A DNA stretch of 64,000 bases from Dromiciops gliroides (taxonomy: Eukaryota; Chordata; Mammalia; Microbiotheria; Microbiotheriidae). Under the pieces are notes generated by a model. It searched no databases, was not told the origin of the DNA, and was given only the letters and a program-made list of their open reading frames with translations. Below are positions 49,540 to 59,215 of the stretch, in pieces. The position numbers and the translations under genes are program-made. Each line of letters starts with the position of its first letter. The first letter of the stretch is position 1. Location: positions 621,669,791 through 621,733,790 of the forward strand of contig NC_057863.1 of NCBI RefSeq assembly GCF_019393635.1, read 5' to 3'.

Positions 49540-50860
49540 AGACGGACGAGGGCCCGGGGGCGCTCTGAGCACCTCCTGAAATCCGCTGATACTGAGAAGC
49601 CCCCTTACTCCTCCTGTTTCTCCCCTATTCGATTTTCCTCCCAGCAGGACGAATTCTCTCGCGGTCCCCTCCCTCCCTCCCTCGCCTTCTCCTCGGCTGC
49701 TTTCCATCCTCCCTTCGCTCCCCACCCCCTTCCAGCCGCTCCTCCTTCCCCAGCCGGCGGCTATTTGAGCTTCAAGGATATGTGATCTCTGGATCCCACC
49801 GGGCGCGCTGGCACACAGACGGACGCACACACGGAAGCACACACGCGCACACCCAGCCACCCAGCCCACGCGCCGCGCACACAGGGGCGCACGCACACCC
49901 AGAGGCGCACGCACACCGACCGAGAGGCGCGCACAGAGCCCGTGCGCTCCCTCGGCGGAGGCCAGATGTCCCTCTCCTAAGCTGGAGCTAGCCGGCCCGG
50001 CCTCGGTGCCGGCCCGGCCTCGGTGCGGGCCCCGAACTCCCGGGGCTCCCCAGACCCCCCGGCCCAGGATGGGGCCGCCGCCCGGCTCGCCGCCGTCCCT
50101 GCTGCCCGCCGCCGCCCTCTGCCTCCTTTCCTGCCTGCTGTCGGCACCTCGGGGCCACGCGTGCCCCGCGGGCTGCGTGTGCGCCGATTCGCACACGGTG
50201 GACTGCCGGGCCCGAGGGCTGCCCAGCGTGCCGAGCGCCTTCCCCCTGGACGTGCGGAAGCTGCTGGTGGCCGACAACCGCATCGAGGCCATCCCGGCCG
50301 ACTTCTTCATCTTCTACGGGGACCTGGTGTACCTGGACTTCAGGAACAACTCGCTGAGCTCGCTGCAGGAGGGCGCCTTCAGCGGCTCCGCCAAGCTCAT
50401 CTTCCTCGACCTGAGCTACAACAACCTGACCGAGCTGGGCGCCGGCACCTTCCGCTCGGCCGCCAAGCTGCTCAGGCTCAGCCTGGCCAACAACCGGCTG
50501 GCCGGCGTGGACGAGGCCGCCTTCGAGAGCCTCGACTCGCTCCAGGTGCTGGAGCTCAACGACAACGAGCTACGGAGCCTCAACGTGGCCGCCCTGGCCG
50601 CGCTGCCCTCCCTGCGGACCCTGCGCCTGGACGGGAACCCGTGGCTCTGTGACTGCCAGTTTGCCCAGCTCTTCTCCTGGCTCCAGGACAATGCGTCCAA
50701 GCTGCCCAAGGGTGAGCGAGGGGCCGGCGCGGCCGGGCCGGCTGTGGGGAGAGGGCAGCGCGGGGGCCGGCCTGGGGGGCGGGCGGCCGGGAGCCGAGGG
50801 CTGTCGGGAGCTGCAGTGGGACGTCCAGGGAAGGCAAGTCGGCAAGCGTTTGTTAAGTGC
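49540..50860. promoter_or_regulatory. LRRC38: CpG island, LRRC38 promoter, 5' UTR and exon 1
   Basis: The GC content and CpG density rise sharply here compared with the AT-richer, CpG-poor repeats on both sides, and exon 1 lies inside. The leader (about 49,790-49,960) holds degenerate CACA/GCGCAC repeats. I see no convincing TATA box, which is usual for a CpG-island promoter. The transcription start is not visible and is inferred to lie between about 49,600 and 50,000. Confidence 0.75.
50069..50711 (+). CDS. LRRC38: LRRC38 exon 1 (BK channel gamma subunit), partial
   Basis: The exon codes for 214 residues plus the first base of a glycine codon. Residues 1-31 form a signal peptide with a leucine/alanine-rich core. 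Residues 32-46 carry the four-cysteine leucine-rich-repeat N-cap (C32, C36, C38, C46). About five LRRs of roughly 24 residues follow (about 62-190; [30 protein letters not shown] and [11 protein letters not shown] are clear). The C-cap then opens with NPWLCDC at 190-196. N119 and N208 are glycosylation sequons. From memory, human LRRC38 is about 294 residues, coded by two exons, with SKLPKG at the same junction. The missing part (rest of the C-cap, one membrane segment, acidic tail) must lie past 64,000. The ATG at 50,069 has A at -3 and G at +4. The donor GTGAGC starts at 50,712, in phase 1. The family protein sits in the plasma membrane with its LRRs outside and shifts BK (KCNMA1) gating to more negative voltages. 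LRRC26, LRRC52 and LRRC55 are the alternatives; the [18 protein letters not shown] wording favours LRRC38. Confidence 0.93.
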
Positions 50861-50904
50861 CAGCGGCCTCCCGGCTGTTCCTCCCTAGAGACCCCCCACC
50901 TCCC

Positions 50905-51175
50905 GACGCTGGGCACTGGGCGCTCCCTCCTCAATCCTGGCTTCCCCGAAGGCTTGGCTAAAATCCCCCGCTTTCTGCAAGAAGCATTTCCCGGTCCCCG
51001 TAATCTTAAGGCTTTCTCTCCCATTTCTCCGGGATGTGGCTTGTTTCTGCACAGTTGGTAGCATGTTGTCGGACCCATTAGTGAACTTGTTCTGTCATTT
51101 GGCTTTCCTTGTATGCCTGGGGCTTGGCCATAGTGTCTAGCACACGGTAGGATCTTAATACGGGGTTGTTGACCG
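50905..51175 (+). mobile_element. CR1-clade LINE 3' region
   Basis: CTGCAAGAAGCATTTCCCGG, TTCTGTCATTTGGCTTTCCTTG and TGTCTAGCACACGGTAGGATC, the last being a diverged L2/L3 end. It lies just inside intron 1. Confidence 0.65.
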
Positions 51176-51451
51176 AATACTCACTATGTAGCAGGCGCTG
51201 TTCCTGCTGTTTCTGCCCTTCTAACCCTATACTCCCAGGGAACCGACTCTAGGATTGGAGGGAAACAGGCTTCCTTTGTAAGGGAGTCAGTCAGACAGCA
51301 TCTGCCGGCTGATGGGAAAGTTTGGTTACTGAGAAGCTCCACTGGGAGAGGGAGCACTGGGTTTGAGTTTAGGATTCAAGCTGTGTGACCTCGGGCAAGT
51401 CACTTCCACTCTCTAGACCTCAGTTTCCTCACCTGTCAAATGATCTCTGTT
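51176..51451. other. Unassigned, then a MIR-type SINE
   Basis: A plus-strand MIR-type SINE starts at about 51,345 (GGGAGCACTGGGTTTGAGT), is split by the MAR1 at 51,452 and ends at about 51,785. Confidence 0.5.
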
Positions 51452-51692
51452 CTTGTTCAGTTGTCTCACTCTTTGTGACCCCATTTGAGGTTTCCTTGGC
51501 AAAGATACTGGAGTGGTTTGTCTTATCCTTCTCCAGCTCATTTGATAGATGAGGAGACCGAGGCAAACAGGGTGAAGTGACTTGCCCTGGGACACACAAG
51601 GTAGTAAGTATCTGAGGCCAGATTTGAACTCAGAGACATGAGTCTTCCTGACTCCAGGTCCGGCACTCCATCCACTGCCCCACCTAGCTGAT
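51452..51692 (-). mobile_element. MAR1-type SINE inside a MIR-type SINE
   Basis: TTGTTCAGTTGTCTCACTCTTTG, GAGGTTTCCTTGGCAAAGATAC, CCACCTAGCTG; AAATGATC at both junctions. Confidence 0.87.
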
Positions 51693-52538
51693 CCCAAATG
51701 ATCCCCAAGGTTCCTGTATGCTCTAGAGCTCTGCTAATGACTAGATGATCCCTAAGGTCCAGTTCTGAATCCTGTGGTCTTATGAATCAGAGCCACAGGG
51801 GTACCCACAGCATAGGAAGCTCTGGTTTCTCCTTTAATAAGACCAGTGCACTTCGCAGGCATTCAATCAATGGTCTTTCCTTCTTCCCACCTTCCTTCTC
51901 CCCTATGGAGAGGCAGCATAATATAGTGGAAAGAGTGCTAGCACAGGAGTCAGAAAGGGCTGGGTTCAGATCCTGCCTCTGTTTTCAGGGACAAGTTATT
52001 GTACCTGTCTGAGCCTCAGGCAGGTCTCCAGGACCATCCATCTTAGACCAGCTGGGCTTTCCAGAAGTGGAGAGGGTTCTCAGGTGGATAAAATCACAGC
52101 TCCTTGCCATATGAAGGAGACAGAGAAAAGAAGGCAGTCTCTTCACTTCTGAAATTTGTAGTCTGCTGGGGAAGATAAGCCATGGATACAAGCAGAAAGA
52201 ATGTGAAGATAGAAGCAAAGCGCTGAGGCAGGGAAGCTCAGTAGAGATAACACTAGGGCTGGGATCAGGAAGACCTGGGTTCAAATCTCACCTCTGACAC
52301 TTAGCTATGTGACAATGAGTAAACTGCTTAACTTCTGAGCCTCTGGCAACTTTCAGATTTAACTAAATTTTTAAAAATTTATTTTATTTTCAATTTAAAA
52401 TTAACTAAATTACAAATGGATTGTCCCAAACAGACAAAATCATATTTATGATCTGTCAGTATGTTGTAGAATTCAGGGCCTAGAGAAGTCTCATAATAAT
52501 CATTTTGATTCAAATGGCCCTTTAAGGGTTCTCTGGTT
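51693..52538. other. MIR-type SINEs and unassigned
   Basis: MIR-type copies at about 51,905-52,020 (GCAGCATAATATAGTGGAAAGAG) and 52,245-52,350 (GGGTTCAAATCTCACCTCTGAC). A poorly preserved CR1 minus-strand piece may lie at 52,120-52,210. The rest is unassigned. Confidence 0.45.
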
Positions 52539-52568
52539 GGGGATGGGGGGTGGGGGTGGGGGTGGGGC
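52539..52568. repeat. GGGGGT-type G-rich repeat
   Basis: Short TGGGGG units, a possible G-quadruplex former on the plus strand. Confidence 0.9.
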
Positions 52569-52675
52569 AGCACAGGGATCGGGATGCAGATGACATTGAA
52601 GTCTTTCCTTGAAGAATAAAGAGGTGGATCTCAAGTTCTGTTCTAGACAGATACAACAGTACCCACTGATTTCCA

Positions 52676-52929
52676 GTTGTTCAGCCGTTTTTAGTCCTGT
52701 CTGACTCTTTGTGATTCCATTTGGAATTTTTTTTTTTTGGCAGAGATGCTGGGGTGGTTTGCCATTTTCCTTCTCCAGCTCATTTGACAGATGAGGAAAC
52801 TGAGGCAAACATGGTTAAGTGACTTGCCCAGGGTCACACAGCTAGTGTGTCTAAGGCAGGATTTGAACTCTGAAAGAGGAGTCTTCCAGACCCCAGGCCC
52901 AGCACTCTATCCTCTACGGCACCTAGATG
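52676..52929 (-). mobile_element. MAR1-type SINE with 14-bp target duplication
   Basis: Full minus-strand copy. CCCACTGATTTCCA is repeated exactly at 52,662-52,675 and 52,930-52,943. Confidence 0.94.
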
Positions 52930-52943
52930 CCCACTGATTTCCA

Positions 52944-53270
52944 ATACGCTCGGCAACAGCACAGGCTGTGGCACAGGCTTGGGGAGCATGGTTCAGCAGT
53001 CAGAGGGGACTAGTCAGAACTGATGTAACATTCTCCTTTCCTGACCCTCCTCCAAGCATTCAGAAGGTCCTTCTCCATCTGCTCTTCCCCTCCTATGCAT
53101 TATTACCCTTTCTCCTTCTGTGGCTGCTCCAGGACAACATGATACATAGGCCCAACAACTCCGACAGGGAAGGACTTTTCTCCTCCAGTGGCATAAACCC
53201 CTGTCTTTACCTCATACGCCCACTGTTGTAGACTTTCTCAAACTGTGCTGTGTGTATTTCACAGGCCATA
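52944..53270. other. Unassigned stretch
   Basis: Some pyrimidine-rich text; probably old CR1-related, not assignable. Confidence 0.3.
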
Positions 53271-53279
53271 TATTGATTT

Positions 53280-53600
53280 ATGCCCAAATCAGACTCAGTG
53301 TTTGAAGCTCCTTACAACCTGACCCCCAATTTAGCTTTCCAGATTTATTCCACATTATTCTCCTTCACAGACTCTCCGTTCCTCCCATATTACTGTTCCT
53401 CATGAATGACAGGCTCCTATCTCTGGGCTTTAGCACAGGCTACAGTCATCTCCCTTCTACCTGCCCTCTCCTCCTGCCTCCAAGACTCCCTTCCTTCCTT
53501 TGAGACTCAGTCTAGTGTCACCTTTTACATAAGACTTTTCCTGATTTCTCTAGCCCCACCCCAACTAATGGGGCCTTCACTCACCTTGCATCTAGTATGT
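53280..53600 (+). mobile_element. CR1-clade (L3-like) LINE 3' region
   Basis: GTTTGAAGCTCCTTACAACCTG, CTCTGGGCTTTAGCACAGGC and AAGACTTTTCCTGATTTCTC. Truncated at the MAR1 that follows. Confidence 0.7.
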
Positions 53601-53602
53601 GT

Positions 53603-53830
53603 ACACCTGGGTGGCACAATGGATAGAGTGCTAGGCCTGGAGTCTGGAAGACCTGAGTTCAAATTCAGCCTCAGACACCCCGGGCAAATCACTTCACCCT
53701 GCTTGCCTCAGTTTCCTCACCTATCAAATGAGCTAGGAAAGGAAATGGCAAACCACTCCAGTATCTTTGCCAAGAAAATTCCCAATGAGGTCACAAAGAG
53801 TAGGACATGACTGAAACAACTGAACAACAA
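53603..53830 (+). mobile_element. MAR1-type SINE
   Basis: CTGGGTGGCACAATGGATAGAG head, CTCAGTTTCCTCACCTATCAAATGAGC, TTTGCCAAGAAAATTCCCAATG, ACTGAACAACAAC tail. Confidence 0.9.
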
Positions 53831-54960
53831 CTTCTCTGTACGTGTTTGTTTATTGGCTCTAGATCACAAAGGGACTTTAGAGGTCATTTTAGAACAGTCA
53901 TTTAGGTGGTGCCAAAGTTGAAGCCCAGAGAGGCTGTGACTTGGCCAAAGTCACACAGCGAGTCAGCAGCAGACCCAGATGTCCAGATGAATAGCCTTCT
54001 CTACAGTTTGGACTAGGCCGTCCCTGCCAGCTCTGGTGTTCTGTGCTGCTGCCCTTCTCAAGAGCTGTCCTGCATGCCAGGAACATCTGGGCCGAGGGCC
54101 TGCCTCTGTGGCATAGAGAGTCACATCACTGAGCGGCCCTGTGTGCCTCCAAGAGCTCAAGGCAACTCTGTAGGAAGGATTTTCCACATCTGGGAGATCC
54201 CTTTGCAGGTAAATAACAGGTCCAGTCTCTCCCTCCAACCCCTATCTCTTCTCAATCCCACTTGACTTAATTGGCATCAAGCAGGATGGCTTGGATCCCC
54301 CCCCCATCCCATGGGGAGAGATACTGGCTTCCAGGGGAGCCTGGGCCCCTTAAGCAGGTGCTCTGTATACCCAGGATGCCAGTATTGGCAGGGGGAAGGA
54401 AGGAAGAAAACCACTTCAGGACTCTTGGGGTAGGGGTGGGGGTCAAGCTGCACATGGGCTCTTCCTAGAAATGAGTCTAAGTAAATGGGGGAAGGTGACA
54501 TTGTCACTATTAAAATAGGGGCAAAGAGGAGAATAGAGACACTTCCCTCCCTGTGACCTTGATGGCTCATGTTGGTTTGTAAAATGTGTTTACCCGCCTG
54601 CCAGGTAAGATTCCCTGTGCAGTCACCCATCTGATGATGCGCTCCTGGCCAAGAAGAATGAACAAAGGGCACAAGGGAAGGAGAGGGAAATCAAAGCCAA
54701 TGATTTCCTAGACAATACCTGGCCTAGAGAATGGCAGGGTCCTTGATCAGGGGCACTGGGGCCTGTGCCAGGGTGTAAGGAGTGGCGCCTTCCCAGGGCC
54801 AGGAAACAAACCCTGACCTAGGGAGCAGAGGGGCCTGGGTGCTGGCCCTGGTCTCTGCCATTAACTTTGGGATCTTCTTTGGACTCGAGCTACCTCCTCA
54901 GTAGACAGGAGGGTGGACCTAGTGATCGATTTCTAAGGCTTCTAAACCCAGCTCTCTGCT
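53831..54960. other. MIR3-type SINE and unassigned sequence
   Basis: A minus-strand MIR3-type piece lies at 53,870-53,975. From 54,000 to 54,960 I recognise nothing with confidence: no SINE, no microsatellite, no protein-like frame. This is the longest plain stretch of the intron. Confidence 0.4.
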
Positions 54961-55344
54961 ATGGATCAGACAATGGGAGCCCTGAGGGCTCAGGGAAATA
55001 GTCTCGGACCAGTGGCAAACACCCCCACTGGTTCCTTGCCCTATCTCTCTCCTATATTATTGCTCCTTATTCCATACCATTCTGGGAAGCTGTATGGGTC
55101 GGTGAAAAAAAAGGTGCCAGGTTTGGCATCCAAAGACCTGAGCTTGATCCTCATGGCACAATGAATAGATCCCTGAGGACCTTCATTCAAATCCTGCCTT
55201 ACACTTAGTAGCCTGTGACCTATACAAGTCACCAATCCTCTCTCAACCTCAGTTTCCTCATCTATAAATTGGGGATGATAATAGCATACAACATAGGGTT
55301 ACTGAGATCATTTATGTAAACTGCTTTTCAAACTTTAGAATGAT
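54961..55344. other. Unassigned, then MIR/THER-type SINE
   Basis: A plus-strand MIR/THER-type SINE spans about 55,090-55,310 (ATTCAAATCCTGCC, CTCAGTTTCCTCATCTATAAATTGG). Confidence 0.5.
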
Positions 55345-55480
55345 GGGGCAGCTAGGTGGTGCAGTGGATAGAGCACCTGCCCTGGATTCAGGAGGACCTG
55401 AGTTTAAATCCAGCCTCAGACACTTGACACTTACTAGCTGTGTGACCCTGGGCAAGTCACTTAACCCCAATTGCCTCACC
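55345..55480 (+). mobile_element. WSINE1-type SINE
   Basis: Full copy (GGGGCAGCTAGGTGGTGCAG to CAATTGCCTCACC) with a short A tail. Confidence 0.94.
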
Positions 55481-55499
55481 AAAAAAAAAATGTTATAGA

Positions 55500-55850
55500 A
55501 ATCCAAAAGGCAGTCTGGGAGGCAGGAAGTCCCACTTGTGGCATATACTGTGTGATACTGGGTGAGTCATTTTCCATCTCAGTGTCCCAGGCAGCTCTCT
55601 AAGGCTAAGTCTCAAAGAAGGTGCTCTTCATTGGTGGAGGGAGTCTCTTCACCAGAAGTTCCCTGCACCCAGGAAATCACAGATCTTGGTGGGAAAAAAA
55701 GCGAAATATTGGTGGGTGATTCATCATACCTATGGGACCTTGAATAAAACACTTAAACTCTCCAGAACTTGGTCTTTTCACCTCTGAAATGAGGATGGAA
55801 GAGACTAGATGACCTCTGAGGCCCCTTCCAGCTGAAAACTTATTATCTTA
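55500..55850 (+). mobile_element. THER2-like and MIR-type SINEs
   Basis: AGCTCTCTAAGGCTAAGTCTCAAAGAAGGTG and CCAGAAGTTCCCTGCACCC are shared with 41,690-41,800. A MIR 3' half follows (CACCTCTGAAATGAGGATGG, GACCTCTGAGGCCCCTTCCAGC). Confidence 0.65.
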
Positions 55851-56319
55851 ATAGCTAAGATGGCACCTTAGAGCAATTTAGTCAGATTTGTTAAAGAGGA
55901 AAATGCCTCCAGATGGGAGCCCTGAGACATTTCTGAGTCTCCTGCTCTCTCTCCCACCCATCACTACTTTGTAATTTAATGTGACTAGTCCCCACTCTCA
56001 CCCTGCCCCTTCTGCCCTAGGGCCAGAGCAAATCCTATTTGCCAGTTCAGCTGTAATCAGGCGGTTGCGGCGGGGGAGGGGGGGGGTACTCCTTCTGCTG
56101 GGCAAGTGTGACACTCATCTATTGCTGGTGTGGATCCCCAGCAGCCTTTGCCTTTACAGACAAAAGAGAAGCGGCATCTAGTCTCCCCCTCCCCCACATC
56201 CAGTGGAGAGGAGCTGTCCCTCAGCACCCGTGACCAGCTCTGTCCCATCCCTCTCCTTAAAAATTTCCTTTCACAAGCTTCTTATTTTTCTTCCAGATAA
56301 TTCCTTCTCTTGAGATGCA

Positions 56320-56324
<5 letters not shown>
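55851..56324. other. Unassigned stretch
   Basis: SINE-free; contains a G run at 56,068-56,083. No gene seen. Confidence 0.35.

Positions 56325-56376
<52 letters not shown>
56325..56376. repeat. CA dinucleotide repeat
   Basis: About 25 uninterrupted CA units. Confidence 0.98.
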
Positions 56377-56401
56377 ACTTTATTAAAAAGTTACTTATTA
56401 A

Positions 56402-56515
56402 GGGTCACTGTGGGCCTGGAGTCAGGAAGACTCATCTTCCTGAGTTCAAGTCTGACCTCAGACACTTACTGACTGTGTAACCTTAGACAAGTCACTTAAC
56501 TCCAATTGTCTCCCA
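56402..56515 (+). mobile_element. WSINE1/MAR1-type SINE, head truncated
   Basis: GGGCCTGGAGTCAGGAAGACTCATCTTCCTGAG, then CTCAGACACTTACTGACTGTGTAACC, CCAATTGTCTCCC and an A run. Confidence 0.8.
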
Positions 56516-57020
56516 AAAAAAATTCCTCATTGAGCTCATTATACTTAGAGGGAATTACATTGATGTGGTCCCTACCACACTGGGATTTGCATTCCAAGAC
56601 TTGTCCAAAATGTACTCAGCATCTTATTGGCAAAATTAGGATTAGAAAGGATATTGGCTACCTGTGAAGAAAAATCATGTCCTTTCTCTGGACCTGTCTC
56701 TTGCCTATAAAATGGTGTATATTCATGATCCAAGGACCTGGGTTCAAGTCTTAACCATGCGTCTTACTCCCTTGCATGACCTCCCAGGGCAGACTTCCCT
56801 CCCCATCTGTGTCTCCATTCCCTCATTTGCAGAATGAGGAAGTTGGATTCAAAATTCCCTGAAGTCCCTTCTAGCTTTAACCCTATAAACCTGTGATACT
56901 CAGCTCCGGGCATAGTACTGTGGAAACAGTATGGACCAGAACTCACAGGACTCGAATTCAAATTGTGGCTCTGCTGCTGACTAACTGCGTGATTAGGTTC
57001 TAGGCTTGTAGAGTCTGTTT
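56516..57020. other. MIR-type SINEs and unassigned
   Basis: MIR-type copies at about 56,690-56,890 (GGGTTCAAGTCTTAACC, CTCATTTGCAGAATGAGG) and 56,910-57,010 (ATAGTACTGTGGAAACAG). Confidence 0.5.
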
Positions 57021-57215
57021 GATCACAGGGATCATAAATCTAGAGCTGGAATGGCTGATTAGTCCAACTTTCTCATTTTACAGATGAGGGAATCGAGGCC
57101 TAGGAAGGTCAAGTGACTTGTCCAAGGTCACACATAGAATGAGTAGATGTGGTATTTGAACCTAGGAACTCTGACTGGAAATCTAGCACACTCTCCATTG
57201 TGCCTCTCAGGTTTG
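57021..57215 (-). mobile_element. MIR3-type SINE
   Basis: ATAAATCTAGAGCTGGAATGG, TCATTTTACAGATGAGGGAATCGAGGCC, TGTCCAAGGTCACACATAG and TTTGAACCTAGGAACTCTGACT. Confidence 0.78.
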
Positions 57216-57544
57216 TTGCTTTGGGAGCTGAATAGCATCTCAATGACGTCAGCAAACCCACCCAATTAACACAGCTCACATCAGGCCCAGAAAGCACATG
57301 TATAAAAAGAAAGGAATGTGCAGGTCTTAGGGTTGGAGACACCCCTCTTCAGCTCACCAGCAACTTCAGTGTCAAGAGATCACAGTGCATAATAATAGGG
57401 AGACTTGTGAAACAGGATAGCCTTGGGCAAGCTCCTGTGATTTGGTTGGAGGGTTAGGAAGATGGGGCAGGGGCTGAGCTGGCAACTTGTTCCTGGGGGG
57501 ATACTTGTCCTGAGCGGGAGCCTTTGAGGTGGTGATCCTGGGGA
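57216..57544. other. Unassigned stretch
   Basis: Nothing recognised. Confidence 0.3.
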
Positions 57545-57860
57545 GGTCACTGGCTGAGAGCTGGAAGGGACTTCTAAGGCCATCTAGTCCTCATTTTACA
57601 GGAGAGGAAACCGAGGCAAAGAACACCTAAGTGGCTTAGCCAAGGGAAATGAGTTGGTAAACAGAAGAATTAGGATTAGAACATGGGTCCTCTGACTCCA
57701 AAATCACATTGACATACTATTGTGAAAAGAGTGCTAAGTTTGGGTTCAAACCCCGGCGTGGCTACTTACTAGCTGTGTGACATTAGACAAGATGTCTAGC
57801 CTTTCCAGGATGGAATGTCTTCATCTGTAAAATGGGCCAAGGAGATGAGACAGGCAAGCA
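57545..57860. mobile_element. MIR3-type SINE (minus) and MIR-type SINE (plus)
   Basis: Minus strand: CTCATTTTACAGGAGAGGAAACCGAGGC (57,555-57,705). Plus strand: GGGTTCAAACCCCGGCGTGG, CTTCATCTGTAAAATGGGCC (57,715-57,850). Confidence 0.65.
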
Positions 57861-57926
57861 GAGATGGAAGCTGATTTCATATATGCCAAATTAGTCATAG
57901 CAGCATTTGTGTGTCTATGTGTATGA

Positions 57927-58005
57927 GAGAGACACAAAGAGTGATAGAGGAGAGAGCGAGAGAGAGAGCGAGACGGGGGGGGGGGGGGGGGGGCGGGCGC
58001 GAGCG
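57927..58005. repeat. GA-rich run with a 19-base G run
   Basis: Irregular GAGA units, then an uninterrupted G run at 57,975-57,993, then GCGGGCGCGAGCGAGC. Long G runs are error-prone in assemblies. Confidence 0.9.
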
Positions 58006-58024
58006 AGCAAAGAACTAGAAACAA

Positions 58025-58215
58025 AGTGGACAGAGGCAACATGGCAGTAGACTAGAAGCCAGGAAGACTTGCATTCAAATCCTGGTAGATACTTACCAAC
58101 TGTGTGACAATAGACATGATACTCATTCTCTCTGGCCTTCTGTTTCCTCATCTATAAAAATGGAAGTGTTGGACTTGTTGACCCCCAAGGTCCCTTCCAG
58201 CTCTAAGTCTAGGAT
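58025..58215 (+). mobile_element. MIR/THER-type SINE
   Basis: AGAGGCAACATGGCAGTAGA head, TTCAAATCCTGGTAGATAC, CCTCATCTATAAAAATGG and AGGTCCCTTCCAGCTCTAAG. Confidence 0.7.
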
Positions 58216-58218
58216 CTA

Positions 58219-58320
58219 ATGGCTGATGGGTGTGCATCAATTGGGGGATGATTGAACAAAATATGGTATATGTGTGGGGGTATATGTACACACACATACA
58301 CACTGAAATATTACTGTTGG
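58219..58320 (+). mobile_element. L1 LINE 3' region fragment
   Basis: CATCAATTGGGGGATGATTGAACAAAATATGGTATATG and GAAATATTACTG are typical of marsupial L1 sequence shortly before the 3' end. Confidence 0.6.
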
Positions 58321-58544
58321 CAGCCCACTGCATGACACCCTAAGGTCTATGCCTCCATGAACCAGGTTCCATCTTAGGGGGATCTCCCCATCTCTATCTC
58401 TTTGTCTTGTTTTGGCCCCCACCCACCCAGAGTTACTTCTGAGAAATCTCGAGTTTTGTCCGAATCTCTACTAATGTGAGCAAAAGGGTTCTCAGCTTCC
58501 ATATGGGCACTTGAGCTAACAATTCACAGTGACAGTGGCACATA
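58321..58544. other. Unassigned stretch
   Basis: Nothing recognised. Confidence 0.3.
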
Positions 58545-58790
58545 TGGTGGTAAATGTTTAATACCAGCTCTCAGAAAAGATGTATGCAAACCACGCTTTC
58601 AAGTTTAATCTTCAATATCAACATTTTCTCCATCACTTTGTCAAGTCTAGAAAGTCAACAAAACAGCAAATCAGACTCGGTTTGTGGCATTTGATGATTT
58701 TTGAGGTGTAAATGCTCACACTGAAAATTTAACAGTTGGCTCTTGGGAACCATTTTGAGCCGGCTGCAACACAGTCCGGAATATGGGGTA
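58545..58790 (-). repeat. Unclassified repeat, minus-strand copy
   Basis: The reverse complement reads GTTGCAGCCGGCTC, TTCAGTGTGAGCATTTACACC and TCTGATTTGCTGTTTTGTTGAC, which aligns with 38,800-38,930. Confidence 0.65.
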
Positions 58791-58840
58791 TAGGACAGCC
58801 CTTATTTTCCTCTGCAAAGAGACCAAAAATGCATAAAGGA

Positions 58841-59211
58841 TGTTAAGGGCTAAAATTCTAGCTAAACTGTCTAAAATATCTAATGAGTGGCCACCAATAA
58901 ATTATAAGCTTTAGCAAGAGTTAGACTTTTAAGCATTTATTAAGGAGAATAAGAATTTGGTAAAGAGAGAGAAAGGCCTAGATTCCTATCTATTAAAGGG
59001 AGAGCACATTTCTAGCTCCGCTCTCCACCAGAGTCCAAAGGAAAAAGAGTGAGACCGAGCCGCCAGTCTCTTCCTTCTTCCTCCCACTAGCCCGCGTCAC
59101 TTCCTGACGCCAAAGAAAAGACTCCTGGTCTTGCCCTCAAAGACCTTCGCTTCATGGGCGGAACTCTTCTACAGTAAGTCTCCAGCAGGTGGCGTCATTC
59201 CAATCGTTACA
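58841..59211 (-). mobile_element. Solo LTR of an endogenous retrovirus (fossil)
   Basis: On the minus strand it begins TGTAACGATTGG and ends TTAACA, 371 bases, with an AATAAA signal about two-thirds along. AGGA flanks it on both sides (58,837-58,840 and 59,212-59,215), a 4-base target duplication as in ERV1-type elements. No internal retroviral sequence adjoins it, so it is a solo LTR. Moderate age by its tidy ends. Confidence 0.75.
59182..59196 (+). promoter_or_regulatory. Candidate CTCF site inside the solo LTR
   Basis: CCAGCAGGTGGCGTC matches the CTCF core CCAGCAGGTGGCGC for its first 13 bases. It lies near the 5' end of the LTR. Binding is not shown. Confidence 0.55.
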
Positions 59212-59215
59212 AGGA

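Noticed and set aside
49471-50310. A 279-codon minus-strand frame
   Set aside because: It is antisense to the LRRC38 exon and leader. GC-rich CpG islands have few stop codons, so long antisense frames are expected. Its composition (G, R, A, P-rich) is typical of such shadows.
50006-51061. A 351-codon plus-strand frame covering LRRC38 exon 1
   Set aside because: It begins at GTG, which is not a normal vertebrate start, 63 bases before the well-placed ATG at 50,069. Past 50,711 it reads through the splice donor into GC-rich intron with no LRR-family resemblance.
50416-51078. A 220-codon minus-strand frame
   Set aside because: Another antisense shadow of the CpG island and exon.
56325-56376. 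CA and TG repeats as regulatory Z-DNA elements
   Set aside because: They are ordinary microsatellites; nothing in the context supports a specific role.
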